A stretch of DNA of 64,000 nt from Bacteroidales bacterium (GTDB taxonomy: Bacteria > Bacteroidota > Bacteroidia > Bacteroidales > Marinilabiliaceae), in assembly GCA_024401355.1 (NCBI GenBank), contig JAKSLF010000009.1, positions 1-64,000 of the forward strand, in the 5' to 3' direction. The first letter of the stretch is position 1. Each line of letters opens with the position of its first letter. Made by a program: the position numbers and the translations under genes. The notes under the pieces were generated by a model. The model saw only the letters and a list, made by a program, of their open reading frames with translations. It had not been told where the DNA came from and searched no databases. Positions 25,182 to 34,678 of the stretch are shown one piece after another.

Positions 25182-26675
25182 TTAGTGCTTGTGGTACATG
25201 CGGGTTTGTTCGAATTTAGGCTCGCATGTGAGGTTGATGCCCAGCTTCTTGAATGTTGATTCGTCGATGGAAGAGACGAGGACAGTAGAGTGAGCGGCAA
25301 CGCCCTTGAGTTTAGGCAACTGCTGCATTGCTCGTTCTGCGAGTTCGTTGTGTGCGGCAGATGATGAGAGGGCGATGAGGATCTCGTCGGTGTGCAAGCG
25401 AGGGTTGCTACTTCCAAGGTATTCGATCTTGAGAGTCTGTATAGGCTCGATAGCCAAGTGAGATATGAGGTTGAAAGAAGGGTCGATGTTGGCCAACTTC
25501 TTTAGTGCATTGAGCAAAGCTGCCGAGAGAGGACCGAAAAGGTCGGATGTCTTTCCAGTGACGATAGTGCCGTCGGGAAGTTCGATAGCTGCTGCAGGTC
25601 GTCCTTCGGTAGCCTCAGCCTTCTTTGCTGCAGCCTCGACAACCTTATAGTCGGTTGGTCGGACATGTGCCTGTTGCATGAGTGCCTCGAGCTTCTCCTG
25701 GTTGTCCTTGCTCTCGCCATAGCGTTTTTTGTCGCAAAGGCATTTGTAGTAGCGGCGTACAATCTCGTAGTTGGATGCTTCGCGACATACGTCGTCGTTG
25801 ATGATACAGTTGCCAGCCATATTGACACCCATGTCGGTAGGGCTCTTGTATGGGCTGTTGCCATATATCATTTCGAAAGTGGCGTTGAGCACAGAGAAAG
25901 CCTCGACATCGCGGTTGTAGTTGACAGTAGTTTCGCCATAGGCTTCAAGGTGGAACGAGTCGATGATGTTGACATCATTGAGGTCGGCCGTAGCAGCCTC
26001 GTATGCGAGGTTGACAGGATGCTTGAGAGGAATATTCCAGATAGGGAAAGTCTCGAACTTAGCATATCCGGCATCGATGCCACGTTGATGCTCGTGGTAG
26101 AGCTGTGAAAGACATACAGCGAGTTTGCCGCTACCAGGTCCAGGGGCTGTGACAACAACGAGAGGACGTTCGGTCTTGATGTACTGATTCTTTCCGTATC
26201 CATCTTGAGAGACGATAAACTCGACATTGTTAGGGTAGCCTTCGATGCGGTAGTGTCGGTAGGACTTGATGCCTAGATCCTTGAGTCGCTTCTCGAAACG
26301 GATAGCCAAAGGCTGATCGTTGAACTTAGTAAGGCATACACTGCCAACGAATAGTCCGACACCTTCGAATTCATCGATGAGTCGGAGTACATCCTCGTCG
26401 TAGGTGATACCGTAGTCGCCTCTTATCTTGCAGGCTTCGATGTCTTCGGCATTGATAGCAACGATAATTTCGATTTTATCCTTGAGCTTCAGAAGCATCT
26501 GCATTTTAGAGTCGGGCTGAAAGCCAGGCAATACACGCGATGCGTGGTAATCGTCGAAAAGCTTGCCTCCGATTTCGAGGTAGAGTTTGTTTCCGAACTT
26601 TTGTATGCGTTCGGCGATATGAGCCGATTGCATGCTCAAATACTTATCGTTGTCAAATCCAATTTTAGCGTTCAT
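25182..26675 (-). CDS. DUF1846 domain protein
   Basis: A 497-residue DUF1846 family protein, conserved in Bacteroidetes and Firmicutes. Family-like stretches are 'KIGFDNDKYLSMQS', 'ITYDEDVLRLIDEF', 'VTAPGPGSGKLAVCLSQLYHE' and 'TVNYNRDVEAFSVL'. The 'PGPGSGK' loop is P-loop-like and suggests nucleotide binding. The length is full for the family. Structural-genomics work exists for the family but I know of no established reaction. It stands alone with its own terminator. A TAAATTTG (-7-like) lies at 26711-26718 on the same strand. It is cytoplasmic. Confidence 0.88.
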   Translation of the reverse strand: MNAKIGFDNDKYLSMQSAHIAERIQKFGNKLYLEIGGKLFDDYHASRVLPGFQPDSKMQMLLKLKDKIEIIVAINAEDIEACKIRGDYGITYDEDVLRLIDEFEGVGLFVGSVCLTKFNDQPLAIRFEKRLKDLGIKSYRHYRIEGYPNNVEFIVSQDGYGKNQYIKTERPLVVVTAPGPGSGKLAVCLSQLYHEHQRGIDAGYAKFETFPIWNIPLKHPVNLAYEAATADLNDVNIIDSFHLEAYGETTVNYNRDVEAFSVLNATFEMIYGNSPYKSPTDMGVNMAGNCIINDDVCREASNYEIVRRYYKCLCDKKRYGESKDNQEKLEALMQQAHVRPTDYKVVEAAAKKAEATEGRPAAAIELPDGTIVTGKTSDLFGPLSAALLNALKKLANIDPSFNLISHLAIEPIQTLKIEYLGSSNPRLHTDEILIALSSSAAHNELAERAMQQLPKLKGVAAHSTVLVSSIDESTFKKLGINLTCEPKFEQTRMYHKH

Positions 26676-26710
26676 ATTCTCCGTTTATATAGATACGAAA
26701 TAGAATGATG

Positions 26711-26718
26711 CAAATTTA
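26711..26718 (-). promoter_or_regulatory. Candidate -7 promoter element for the DUF1846 gene
   Basis: On the minus strand this reads TAAATTTG, matching the Bacteroidetes -7 consensus TAnnTTTG, 35 bp upstream of the start. I see no good TTG -33 element at the right distance. Confidence 0.4.
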
Positions 26719-27297
26719 AGTATAAATTGTGAGTTTTCGGTGGGTTTTATGAATAAATTATAAGAAGGTGGTGGGTTCTGTTAATTTGGCATTTTGAATA
26801 GTTAAAATAGTGTTAAGAAAAAGCGGAAAATCGAGTTTGACATTTTGACCATGACCATTGTTAAGGCACGTTAAGGGAGTGTCTTTTTTCATAAAGTCAA
26901 AAAGGTATGGTAAAGGTACGTTAAGGTACCGTTATCCCTCCGAGAAAAGTGTCTAAAGTCGAGGCGGCTTGAATTGTGAAAGATTATTAAATGTTATTAA
27001 ATGAGGTGTGTCAGAATTAACAGATGAGGTTGGTTAAAAACTATCAAATGGGGCGGGTGACTTGGAGTATATTGAGGAAAAGTTGGAATGGTCGCGGTCA
27101 AATGGTCAAAGTTGATTTTTGGGGGGGACGGATGTTTCCTATATACAGCACGCAAAATATATAAACTGGCACATAAAAGTAATAGATTCTATATACAAAC
27201 TGGCACATCAAGTGCTTTGTATTGTAATAAATGTACGGTAAAAATCTTTGTCCTTTGTAATAAAAGTACGGTTAGGTATATGAGTCGGGGGGATAAA
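26719..27297. other. Long intergenic region with short direct repeats
   Basis: About 580 bp without a convincing gene. It holds two related stretches ending in 'ACGTTAAGG' (26862-26876 and 26911-26926), two copies of AAACTGGCACAT (27163-27174 and 27197-27208) and two near-identical 18-mers, TTGTAATAAATGTACGGT (27222-27239) and the same with one change (27255-27272). The last two pairs have periods of 34 and 33 bp. No CRISPR-like regular array, RNA gene or protein signal was recognised. Confidence 0.6.
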
Positions 27298-27300
27298 AAA

Positions 27301-27320
27301 GGGCGCACATAGGTGCGCCC
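27301..27320. terminator. Bidirectional hairpin terminator after the alpha-2-macroglobulin gene
   Basis: The perfect stem GGGCGCAC / GTGCGCCC with a 4-nt loop is flanked by AAAAAA on the left and TTTTTT on the right. It lies 25 bp beyond the stop of the minus-strand alpha-2-macroglobulin gene. Confidence 0.85.
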
Positions 27321-27345
27321 TTTTTTATTATATAGTTGTTGTGTA

Positions 27346-30300
27346 TTACTTAGTAATAGTACGTCCGCTGGCTGTGCAACCAGTGACAGTGTTGTCGTAC
27401 ATTGTCTCTGCGGTGATAGCAGGCATGTAGTAGTCGCCTGAATAGGTTGCAGAAAGGTTGACGGTGATAGACACTTGCTGTCCTGGTGACATTGTGTTGA
27501 CATAAGAGAGAACACGGTCGTCGCGGATGTCCTGGTAGCTGAGTCGTGAGTTCTGGTCACCGTTGAGCACTTCCCAACCAGAAGGAAGGATGTGGCTTAT
27601 GGCGACATTCTCGAGAGTCTTGCCAGAAGTGTTGCGGACAACGACAACAGCCTTGAAAGTGGTGTTCTGATCGAGTTCGCTAACATTGATAGACTGTCCG
27701 TTGGTGTTGAAGTAGCTAACAGTTATGCTCAGTCCGTTGTCATTTTGTGGGATGACAGCTTGAGAGGCAATGCCCTCGGTGCATGCAACAGCGAAGATAG
27801 TGCCGTTGCTCTTGTTCTTGATGCTGATGTTAGGCTTAGTCTTAGTTGTTATAGGCTTAGACTGCCACATCATTGACGAAGAAGAGATCTTCTGGTCATC
27901 ATCACCGATTGTAGCAACGAAGTTGAGCTCGGAAGCAGCATCTATTGTCTTGTAATATGCCGACATGGCAACAAGAGAGAGTGATGCGGCACGAGTAGAG
28001 AGCCAGCTGTTACCTACGAGACGCTTGCGAATAGACTGTGCGATGGTGTTGGCTGTAGTCTTGTTGTCGCCCTTGAGAGAAGCGATAAGATAGAAGCATT
28101 CAGAGTAGTCGTAAGTGCCTGTTGTAGGGATCTTGCTAAGTAGCTCCTTGGCAACATCTGCATGACCTGAGAGAGAGTATGCCGCAGCCAACATGGCAAT
28201 AGTAGACTGTCCGTAGCTAGACTTAGCAGACTTGAGATGCTCGTTGAGTCGGTTCATAGTGCTAAGTTCGCTGTTCTGGCAATTGGCGAGAGCATAGAGA
28301 CAATAAGCGATGCTCTGTGTACGATAGTAAGAATCGTTGCTACGCCAGTTGCGGGCCTGAGCGCGTACGTAAGAGATGAGTCGGCGGCGCATATCAGGAG
28401 AAACATAGAATCCCTTGCGTTCAGCCTCGGTGAAGAAGTGAAGGACGTAGGCAGAGCACCATGTGTCGCTTATGCTCTGGTTTGGCCAGTATGACATTCC
28501 TCCATCAGGAGCCTGATATGAGGCAAGGGCAGAGATTGCGTGTTTGATATTGCCTTCGATCTCCTGCTTCTGCTCTTTTGTCGGTTCTGTGAAGTCGCTG
28601 ATGAACAACTGAGGGAAAGCCTTAGAAGTAGTCTGTTCGACACATCCGTGAGGGTAGACCATCAGTTCACCGATACGTCCGCTTATGTTCATAGGCTGAA
28701 CGCCTGCAACTTCGAGAGAAGTGGTTACCGGTGAGAGTGAGATATTGGCATTGACCGTCTTAGTTTCTCCTGCACCTATTTCGACCATGGCAGTCTGAGC
28801 CATACGCTGGCTGACATTACGGATGTCGATATAAGTAGAGTATTCAGCCTTGTCAGACGAAGCTGAGGCGCTAAGAGTTATCAGGCCCTTGCCACTTTCG
28901 CTGCCAGCCTTGACACGGAATGAGACAGTGCAGTCACCCTTAGAAGAGAGAGTGACAGACTGAGTCTTGTCGCCAATTACCTCGATGCCACCTTCGCAAG
29001 AGATGGTAGTCTTGACATTGCCGACACCGTCCTTAGTAGCAAAGAGAGTTGCCGATACAGTCATTTCATCATTAACGCCAATCTGTCGTGGCATGGTGCC
29101 GATAAGCATGAGAGGCTTGCGTACGAGGACCGACTTTTCTGCATTGCCATAAGCGCTGCCATCGGAAGCAACAACCATGATACGTACTCGGCCGTTGTAG
29201 TTAGGAACCTTGATCTTATGCTTATTAGTCTTACCCTTGTCGAGAGTGAAAGGACCATCGAAATAAACCATAGGAGTGAAGCGGTTGACAATAGCCTTAG
29301 GTCCGTTGTAGAGAGCCTCGTCGCCACCGATGCTGAACATCTGTTCGATGCGACCGCCAAAGGCTCCTGCTACCTGGTTATACATATCCCAGAATCGTAT
29401 GCCGAGAGCCTCGCGTGCGAAGAACGCCTTCCATGCGTCAGGAGTCTTGAAGTGAGTCAAGTCGAGAAGACCTTCGTCGACAATAGCGAGAGTGTAGGCC
29501 ATAGGGCGGCCGTTCTGCTCAGAGATGTTGACCTGACATTCAGTTTCTGGCTTGATTTCATCGTCTACCTTAATAGCAGGCGTAAGGTGACTCTTTTCCG
29601 ACGTTGTAGAGATAGACTTGATGCCGAAGAGTCGGATAGGCATATCGTTAGCCGTATGGCTGTATGGCTGGACGAGAGTAGCGCATACGTAAGCGTTAGG
29701 CATCATCTGTTCTGTAACCTCGAAAGAGACCTCTGTACGCTTGTCCTGGCAAGAAACGAATTTCTGGTCGACGATGCTAGTGCCTGTGCAGATGCTTACT
29801 ATAGCACGGCTGCCAGCGGAAGAAGGAAGAGCAACAACCATCTTGTCGCCTACCTTATATTCCTGCTTGTCGGTAGATATAGAGAGCTTGGTAGAAGCAT
29901 CGTTGCCTCCGTCGCTATTACGGTCGCTCATAGAAGGCCAGTCGAAGTAGCCGAGAGTACCAGTAGTATGTCCACCATTGACATCCTTAACGAGGATGAG
30001 GTAAGTGCCCCATTCGTTATCATTAAAATTGAGGCTAATCTTAGCCTTGCCCTGAGAGTCGGTTACGAGCTGCTGACTCTTTACAGCCTCGTGGTATTCT
30101 GATGTAGCATAGCTAGCCATGTCGTCGTTGTCAGCATTCCACCACCAGTACCAGCCCACCTTGTAGACCTTGGCATTGAGAGTTACATTAGACTGTGCAC
30201 GACCTTGTGGGTCGACAACAACAACATCGAAAGTGTGGTTCTTCCCAGTAGCGAGTTGTTCGCGTCCTTCTTGTGGAGAGTGGATGCCGACATATCTCTT

Positions 30301-32784
30301 GTATGGAGAGAAAGATGCCTGAGTTACATCGGTGCTGAACTCGCCAGTTGGCTCGTATACGTGAGTTGTGATAGCACAACGGAGCATGCCAGCAGCAGTT
30401 TGCATATTATTGAAAGAGAGTCCGAACGAAGAGTCGCCAATATCGTTGACAGTGCCCTCGCCAATCTCAACATCCTCTGAAGAGTAGTTGACAGTAGGAT
30501 TGTCGAACTTGTATCCCTTATAGGCATCGAACTTAGTATCAGCCTTGACAAAAGTGCATTCCATGTCGTACTTGAGATTACTTGCGACATTACCATTGAG
30601 CCATTCGACATGAAGGGCAGTTTGGTTGTTCTGTGCCATCATTATTTCAGGCACGGCAAGATTAATCTTAAGTCTGTTAGGCTTGATAGTTTCAACGCGG
30701 AGGCTCTTGCTGAAAGAAGTGCCACCGACAGTTACCTGTGCATTCCATGAACCAGTAGGTGCATTGGCGTCGGTTGGTACGTTGAAAGTATAGAGACCAT
30801 AACTACCCTCGGCGCGAGTTATGCGCTTGACGAGCTGTCCGAGAGGATTCTTGACCTCGAGAGTTACAGGGTGCTTCTCAGGAAGATTGCCACCCTTGTC
30901 GTTGAGCATGAAAGCGATATGGAGAGTATCGCCTGGTCGCCATACTCCACGGTCGCCATAGATGAAGCCCTTTATGCCGTTCTGGACAACCTCGCCACTA
31001 ACGTCGAACGTACTAGTAGAGAGTTCGTCACCGTTGGATATCTTGAGATATGCCACATCCTTGCCATTCTTAGCGACAACATGATGTCCTGCACCCTTGT
31101 TGGTGTCGATAGATATCTCGGCAAGACCGTCGGAATTGGTAGAGCCAGTGCCGATGACCTGATTCTGGAGAGAGTAGACCTCGATGTCGACACCAGACAT
31201 TGCAGATGCAGATACGAGATTGGTAGCGATGATGCTGTACTTATTCTCGGAAGCCTTGATGCCCATGAGTCCAATATTCGTGGAGAGGACATTGCGTCCG
31301 ACAGTCTTGTGCATGTAGTATGACTTTGTTGCAGGATCTTCTGCTTGGTCGTACTCGTAATTCCACCAATCATCATCGACGATATCTCCGTTATAGTAGT
31401 ATCCGCCTCTGTTGAAAGCGCTGTTGAGAGTAGCCATGACGAGTTTGTCCTCATTCTCCATTTCTTCACGAGATGCACTCTCGATAGAGTCGGAAGGCCA
31501 AGCAGAAAGACGTCGGTCGAGACTGAGCTCAACGCGGTAGATGGCGCCAGGTTCGGTCTTTACAAGATCGGTAAGATTGATCGCGAAATTGTTCCATCGA
31601 GTGAGGTCGGCGCCTTGTTCGTCGAGGAAGATTGTTGTGGCAGCGACTGGGCGACCAGCATACATGAGTCTGTCGCATTCATCGATGTTGCCATTCTGAA
31701 GCATCTGTCCGACATTGTTCTCAAAAATCTTGAAAACGCGAACCTTTATGCCACGCATATAGATAGAGCGGAAAGGAATGGTAACGTCGGCCTCGGAAAC
31801 AGAAGGCACGATAGTTCCACGTCCGATAAGTTGCACCTGAGGATATTCTACACTGAGTTGCACCTGAGTTACGACATCGTTGCCGAGCTTAACTCCAGAG
31901 CGGCTCTTTATGGCAGCGGAAACAAAGACATTAGCGGAACCTGTGCGTCCATGATCAGGGTAGAGTTTTAGCTTATTGCCGATAATATCGACAGCTTTAC
32001 TCTTGTTGCCATCGATATATGCCAGACCTAGAAGATTCTGCTTTGTATCGAGCTGCTTGTTGAAAGTAATCTCGACATATTTCTCGTTGTCGGCTCTATA
32101 GACTACCGAGAAGATAGAGAGAGTCTTTGAGTCGGGAGTAGGAAGTTCAACCTCGCTGTTGAGGAGCTTGACAAAGTACAAGTCGTTAGTTGCCTTCGTT
32201 GGGTCGATAGTGTACTTGAGTTCGTGTATCTTGTTGTTATCGCCGTGTGACCATTCCTTCGTACCTTCGAGAGGAAGCTGAAGAGCCTTGTCGAGTGTGG
32301 CCTCGTCCTCGGAGTCGGGAGTGGTGAAAACGATAGAATAGGCATACTTGTCATCGTTAGTGACATCGAATCCCTTGAGTGAGCCGCTTACGCTGAGTGG
32401 GTAGGTGGCGAACTGGAACGAGAACTCGCTAGCACCATCGAAGAGATCACCAAGATCGGCAGTTACCGTGTAGGTGGTGTTTTGTGCGAATTCTGGAGAA
32501 GGAGTGAAGACAATGGTATTCTCGTTGGCGTAGGAGAACTTTCCTGGAACCTTAGGAGAGATACTCATGAAATCTTCGGGAGAGACTTTGTCCATCATCT
32601 CTTGTGAGAGTGAAGTAGACAATATCATGTGTATGGCATCCTTGCGCGATACACAACCAGAAGTAAAAGCAGAAACGTAATCGTTGTACGCTGGGCTTTT
32701 GGAAGAATGACTGTCGGAGCACGAACAACCGCTTATGCAGAAGATAAGCAGGAGTGACAAGACAATCTTGGACAGCTGTTTCAT
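27346..32784 (-). CDS. Alpha-2-macroglobulin family lipoprotein
   Basis: A 1,812-residue bacterial alpha-2-macroglobulin. It begins with a lipoprotein signal (hydrophobic stretch, then lipobox ISGC), so it is anchored in the envelope. Several MG (macroglobulin beta-sandwich) domains follow ('GFIYGDRGVWRPGDTLHIAF' is an MG2 signature), then the A2M domain ('PNYNGRVRIMVVASDGSAYG') and the thioester domain with GCVEQ at about residue 1,380, so the protease-trapping thioester is intact. Such proteins are thought to trap host or competitor proteases. The usual PBP1c partner gene is not adjacent. Strong terminators and its own upstream region indicate a single-gene unit. Confidence 0.93.
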   Translation of the reverse strand: MKQLSKIVLSLLLIFCISGCSCSDSHSSKSPAYNDYVSAFTSGCVSRKDAIHMILSTSLSQEMMDKVSPEDFMSISPKVPGKFSYANENTIVFTPSPEFAQNTTYTVTADLGDLFDGASEFSFQFATYPLSVSGSLKGFDVTNDDKYAYSIVFTTPDSEDEATLDKALQLPLEGTKEWSHGDNNKIHELKYTIDPTKATNDLYFVKLLNSEVELPTPDSKTLSIFSVVYRADNEKYVEITFNKQLDTKQNLLGLAYIDGNKSKAVDIIGNKLKLYPDHGRTGSANVFVSAAIKSRSGVKLGNDVVTQVQLSVEYPQVQLIGRGTIVPSVSEADVTIPFRSIYMRGIKVRVFKIFENNVGQMLQNGNIDECDRLMYAGRPVAATTIFLDEQGADLTRWNNFAINLTDLVKTEPGAIYRVELSLDRRLSAWPSDSIESASREEMENEDKLVMATLNSAFNRGGYYYNGDIVDDDWWNYEYDQAEDPATKSYYMHKTVGRNVLSTNIGLMGIKASENKYSIIATNLVSASAMSGVDIEVYSLQNQVIGTGSTNSDGLAEISIDTNKGAGHHVVAKNGKDVAYLKISNGDELSTSTFDVSGEVVQNGIKGFIYGDRGVWRPGDTLHIAFMLNDKGGNLPEKHPVTLEVKNPLGQLVKRITRAEGSYGLYTFNVPTDANAPTGSWNAQVTVGGTSFSKSLRVETIKPNRLKINLAVPEIMMAQNNQTALHVEWLNGNVASNLKYDMECTFVKADTKFDAYKGYKFDNPTVNYSSEDVEIGEGTVNDIGDSSFGLSFNNMQTAAGMLRCAITTHVYEPTGEFSTDVTQASFSPYKRYVGIHSPQEGREQLATGKNHTFDVVVVDPQGRAQSNVTLNAKVYKVGWYWWWNADNDDMASYATSEYHEAVKSQQLVTDSQGKAKISLNFNDNEWGTYLILVKDVNGGHTTGTLGYFDWPSMSDRNSDGGNDASTKLSISTDKQEYKVGDKMVVALPSSAGSRAIVSICTGTSIVDQKFVSCQDKRTEVSFEVTEQMMPNAYVCATLVQPYSHTANDMPIRLFGIKSISTTSEKSHLTPAIKVDDEIKPETECQVNISEQNGRPMAYTLAIVDEGLLDLTHFKTPDAWKAFFAREALGIRFWDMYNQVAGAFGGRIEQMFSIGGDEALYNGPKAIVNRFTPMVYFDGPFTLDKGKTNKHKIKVPNYNGRVRIMVVASDGSAYGNAEKSVLVRKPLMLIGTMPRQIGVNDEMTVSATLFATKDGVGNVKTTISCEGGIEVIGDKTQSVTLSSKGDCTVSFRVKAGSESGKGLITLSASASSDKAEYSTYIDIRNVSQRMAQTAMVEIGAGETKTVNANISLSPVTTSLEVAGVQPMNISGRIGELMVYPHGCVEQTTSKAFPQLFISDFTEPTKEQKQEIEGNIKHAISALASYQAPDGGMSYWPNQSISDTWCSAYVLHFFTEAERKGFYVSPDMRRRLISYVRAQARNWRSNDSYYRTQSIAYCLYALANCQNSELSTMNRLNEHLKSAKSSYGQSTIAMLAAAYSLSGHADVAKELLSKIPTTGTYDYSECFYLIASLKGDNKTTANTIAQSIRKRLVGNSWLSTRAASLSLVAMSAYYKTIDAASELNFVATIGDDDQKISSSSMMWQSKPITTKTKPNISIKNKSNGTIFAVACTEGIASQAVIPQNDNGLSITVSYFNTNGQSINVSELDQNTTFKAVVVVRNTSGKTLENVAISHILPSGWEVLNGDQNSRLSYQDIRDDRVLSYVNTMSPGQQVSITVNLSATYSGDYYMPAITAETMYDNTVTGCTASGRTITK

Positions 32785-32892
32785 TGTATAAAAATTGGTT
32801 TTAATAAATGCTAACTAATGCGATGTAAAGGTAGCAAATAAAAGCCAATAATTATCAAAAATAGCCATTTTTTTGTTAATGGCCTTAAGATG

Positions 32893-34041
32893 TCAGACGG
32901 AAGCTGTGTTGGATGTAATTGGAGCAATTGCGACACATTCCATTTCGATAAGCCAACCTGGTCGGCAGACGGGTGCCAGAGTTATGACAAGAGGGGTGTC
33001 GCCGAACTCTTCGGTGAGCAATTGTCTAGCAACGGTGTAATCTGCGATGTCGCGAAGGTATACTACTATATGAGCGATATCGTCATTAGAGGCATTCGCT
33101 TCACTGAGTAGAGCCTTGACATTGAGAATCATGCGTTGAGTCTGTGCTACGATATCACCTTCAGCAACAACATTGCCCTTGTTGTCGATGCTGGCAGTTC
33201 CGCTGATGAAAATCTCGCGTCGGTCGTCAAAGTCGACATAAGTGCCGCGTTCGAATGTTACTCCATATTCACTAGTACGGTTCATATTATCAGAAGCGTA
33301 TAGGTAGCCCATTTGTCCTGGGCGGAGTCCACCTATGCAGTAGGCATCGAGGATTGAAGTAACCTCTTTGAGAGCATGTCGTCCGCCAATGCCTGTGCTG
33401 GCAATATAGTGAGTGTCGACCGTGAGTCCGTTATTGTTGAAATTGTCGCGTCGAGCCTTGACAACAGCGCCATAGTTGACATCAATATTTTGAACGAAGA
33501 ACCAAGTGCGAACGCAATTGTCGGCTATATTGAGTCCGTGCTTATGGAGCATGTCTTCGAGATATGAGAGCTGTGTTTCTGTCTCACTGTGAGTGTTGGC
33601 TATAGCATTGCAAACGCTTGCAGACCAGAAATGCGTAAAGTCGCCACGTCGGCCCATTACGGTGTATTTGTCGACACGTTCGGTAGATATGCCTTGTATC
33701 ATGTAAATGACAGCGGCAATTTTTGTTCCGTTGAGTGGTGGCTGCTGCACATAGCCGAGAGCGCAATGGCCATTGATAGCACTAAATGAAGCCATGGCGG
33801 TTTCAGCCTGATTGGCTGCGTCGCTGAGGAGAAGTCGAATCATTGCCACTGAGTATCCCTCTGAAGAAAATCTGTCGACGAGGGATTTGAACGCATTTGC
33901 GGCTTCTTCGAGTTGGGTTGAAAATGGGAGACATGGGTTTGTTATAGAGACCACCGCATGGAGTTCCCCGTTGTTGCTTGAGGAGCCGAAAGTAGACAAA
34001 TTGACCTTCGCCTGATTGTATATGAAGCTCGAATAGTGCAT
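32893..34041 (-). CDS. RidA/YjgF-like domain protein
   Basis: About 382 residues from the ATG at 34041. The C-terminal ~130 residues look like a RidA/YjgF domain ('EIFISGTASIDNKGNVVAEGDIVAQTQRM' region, ending with 'VCRPGWLIEMECVAI'); the N-terminal part resembles a second, diverged copy, as in longer Bacteroidetes Rid-family proteins and chorismatase-like enzymes. RidA proteins hydrolyse reactive enamines; activity here is not established. The open frame reaches a TTG at 34062, but a -7 element TATCTTTG occupies 34060-34067, so 34041 is the sensible start. No operon partners. Confidence 0.75.
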   Translation of the reverse strand: MHYSSFIYNQAKVNLSTFGSSSNNGELHAVVSITNPCLPFSTQLEEAANAFKSLVDRFSSEGYSVAMIRLLLSDAANQAETAMASFSAINGHCALGYVQQPPLNGTKIAAVIYMIQGISTERVDKYTVMGRRGDFTHFWSASVCNAIANTHSETETQLSYLEDMLHKHGLNIADNCVRTWFFVQNIDVNYGAVVKARRDNFNNNGLTVDTHYIASTGIGGRHALKEVTSILDAYCIGGLRPGQMGYLYASDNMNRTSEYGVTFERGTYVDFDDRREIFISGTASIDNKGNVVAEGDIVAQTQRMILNVKALLSEANASNDDIAHIVVYLRDIADYTVARQLLTEEFGDTPLVITLAPVCRPGWLIEMECVAIAPITSNTASV

Positions 34042-34059
34042 GTCATAATAATTACGATG

Positions 34060-34067
34060 CAAAGATA
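34060..34067 (-). promoter_or_regulatory. -7 promoter element for the RidA-like gene
   Basis: Minus-strand TATCTTTG, an exact match to TAnnTTTG, 19 bp upstream of the ATG at 34041. It excludes the upstream TTG start and implies a short leader. Confidence 0.5.
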
Positions 34068-34211
34068 AAAAAAAAGAATGAAAAAAGGAATGAAAATACT
34101 ATATGGATAAATAGGTAGATATTTTGGGTAATTTTTTCTTAAAAATGTTTTCTTTTTATAAAATGAATTGCTATCTTAGCGACATGATAAACCAATAAAC
34201 ATGTATTTGTT

Positions 34212-34595
34212 ATGGCTAAACACACAATTAACTTTCACTATAACATAGTATTAGATGGGTCAGTAGTCAACACATGCCGAACATATTTTGACTTGACAGA
34301 TTCAGATTTAAAGATAATAACTGATGATATATTGGAGCACGAGGACCATCGAACAGGTTTGTTTGCCAATTTGCCTGCTACCGTATTTGATAAGATAATG
34401 GGTGAGGCAGTAGATGATGCAAGAACACGTGTGAAAGATGATATCTCGAAGTACAAGGTGGTGCTTGAGAACTATATACCACTCGACTTGTTGTATCTGC
34501 TTCCTGAACATGCACAGAATGTGTTGCCAGAGGAGGCGTTTAATGATCCAGATACGGATGCGGATCTTGCTGCTTTGAGAGCAGAATTCTTGTAA
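34212..34595 (+). CDS. Conserved-looking hypothetical protein
   Basis: A 127-residue acidic, soluble protein starting MAKHTINFHYNIVLDG and rich in Asp. I do not recognise a family. It has no signal peptide or membrane segment. It stands alone between a divergent RidA-like gene and a convergent cytochrome c biogenesis gene, and is followed by a clear terminator, which supports it being expressed. A TATCTTAG (one mismatch to the -7 consensus) lies about 38 bp upstream. Confidence 0.7.
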   Translation: MAKHTINFHYNIVLDGSVVNTCRTYFDLTDSDLKIITDDILEHEDHRTGLFANLPATVFDKIMGEAVDDARTRVKDDISKYKVVLENYIPLDLLYLLPEHAQNVLPEEAFNDPDTDADLAALRAEFL

Positions 34596-34620
34596 TAGTC
34601 AATCATTATAATAAGTGAAA

Positions 34621-34644
34621 AGACACCGGATTATTCCGATGTCT
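34621..34644. terminator. Bidirectional hairpin terminator
   Basis: Stem AGACACCGGA / TCCGATGTCT with one mismatch and a 4-nt loop, followed by seven T on the plus strand. It sits between convergent genes (34212-34595 and 34679-36760). Confidence 0.8.
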
Positions 34645-34678
34645 TTTTTTGTGCTTTACTAATAACCGAATAAGTACA

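Noticed and set aside
27163-27272. CRISPR array
   Set aside because: Only two copies of each of two different short repeats, no uniform repeat-spacer pattern and no cas genes.
29218-30102. 294-codon plus-strand open frame inside the alpha-2-macroglobulin gene
   Set aside because: It is antisense to a clear gene, has no domain, and its composition matches a mirror of the coding strand.
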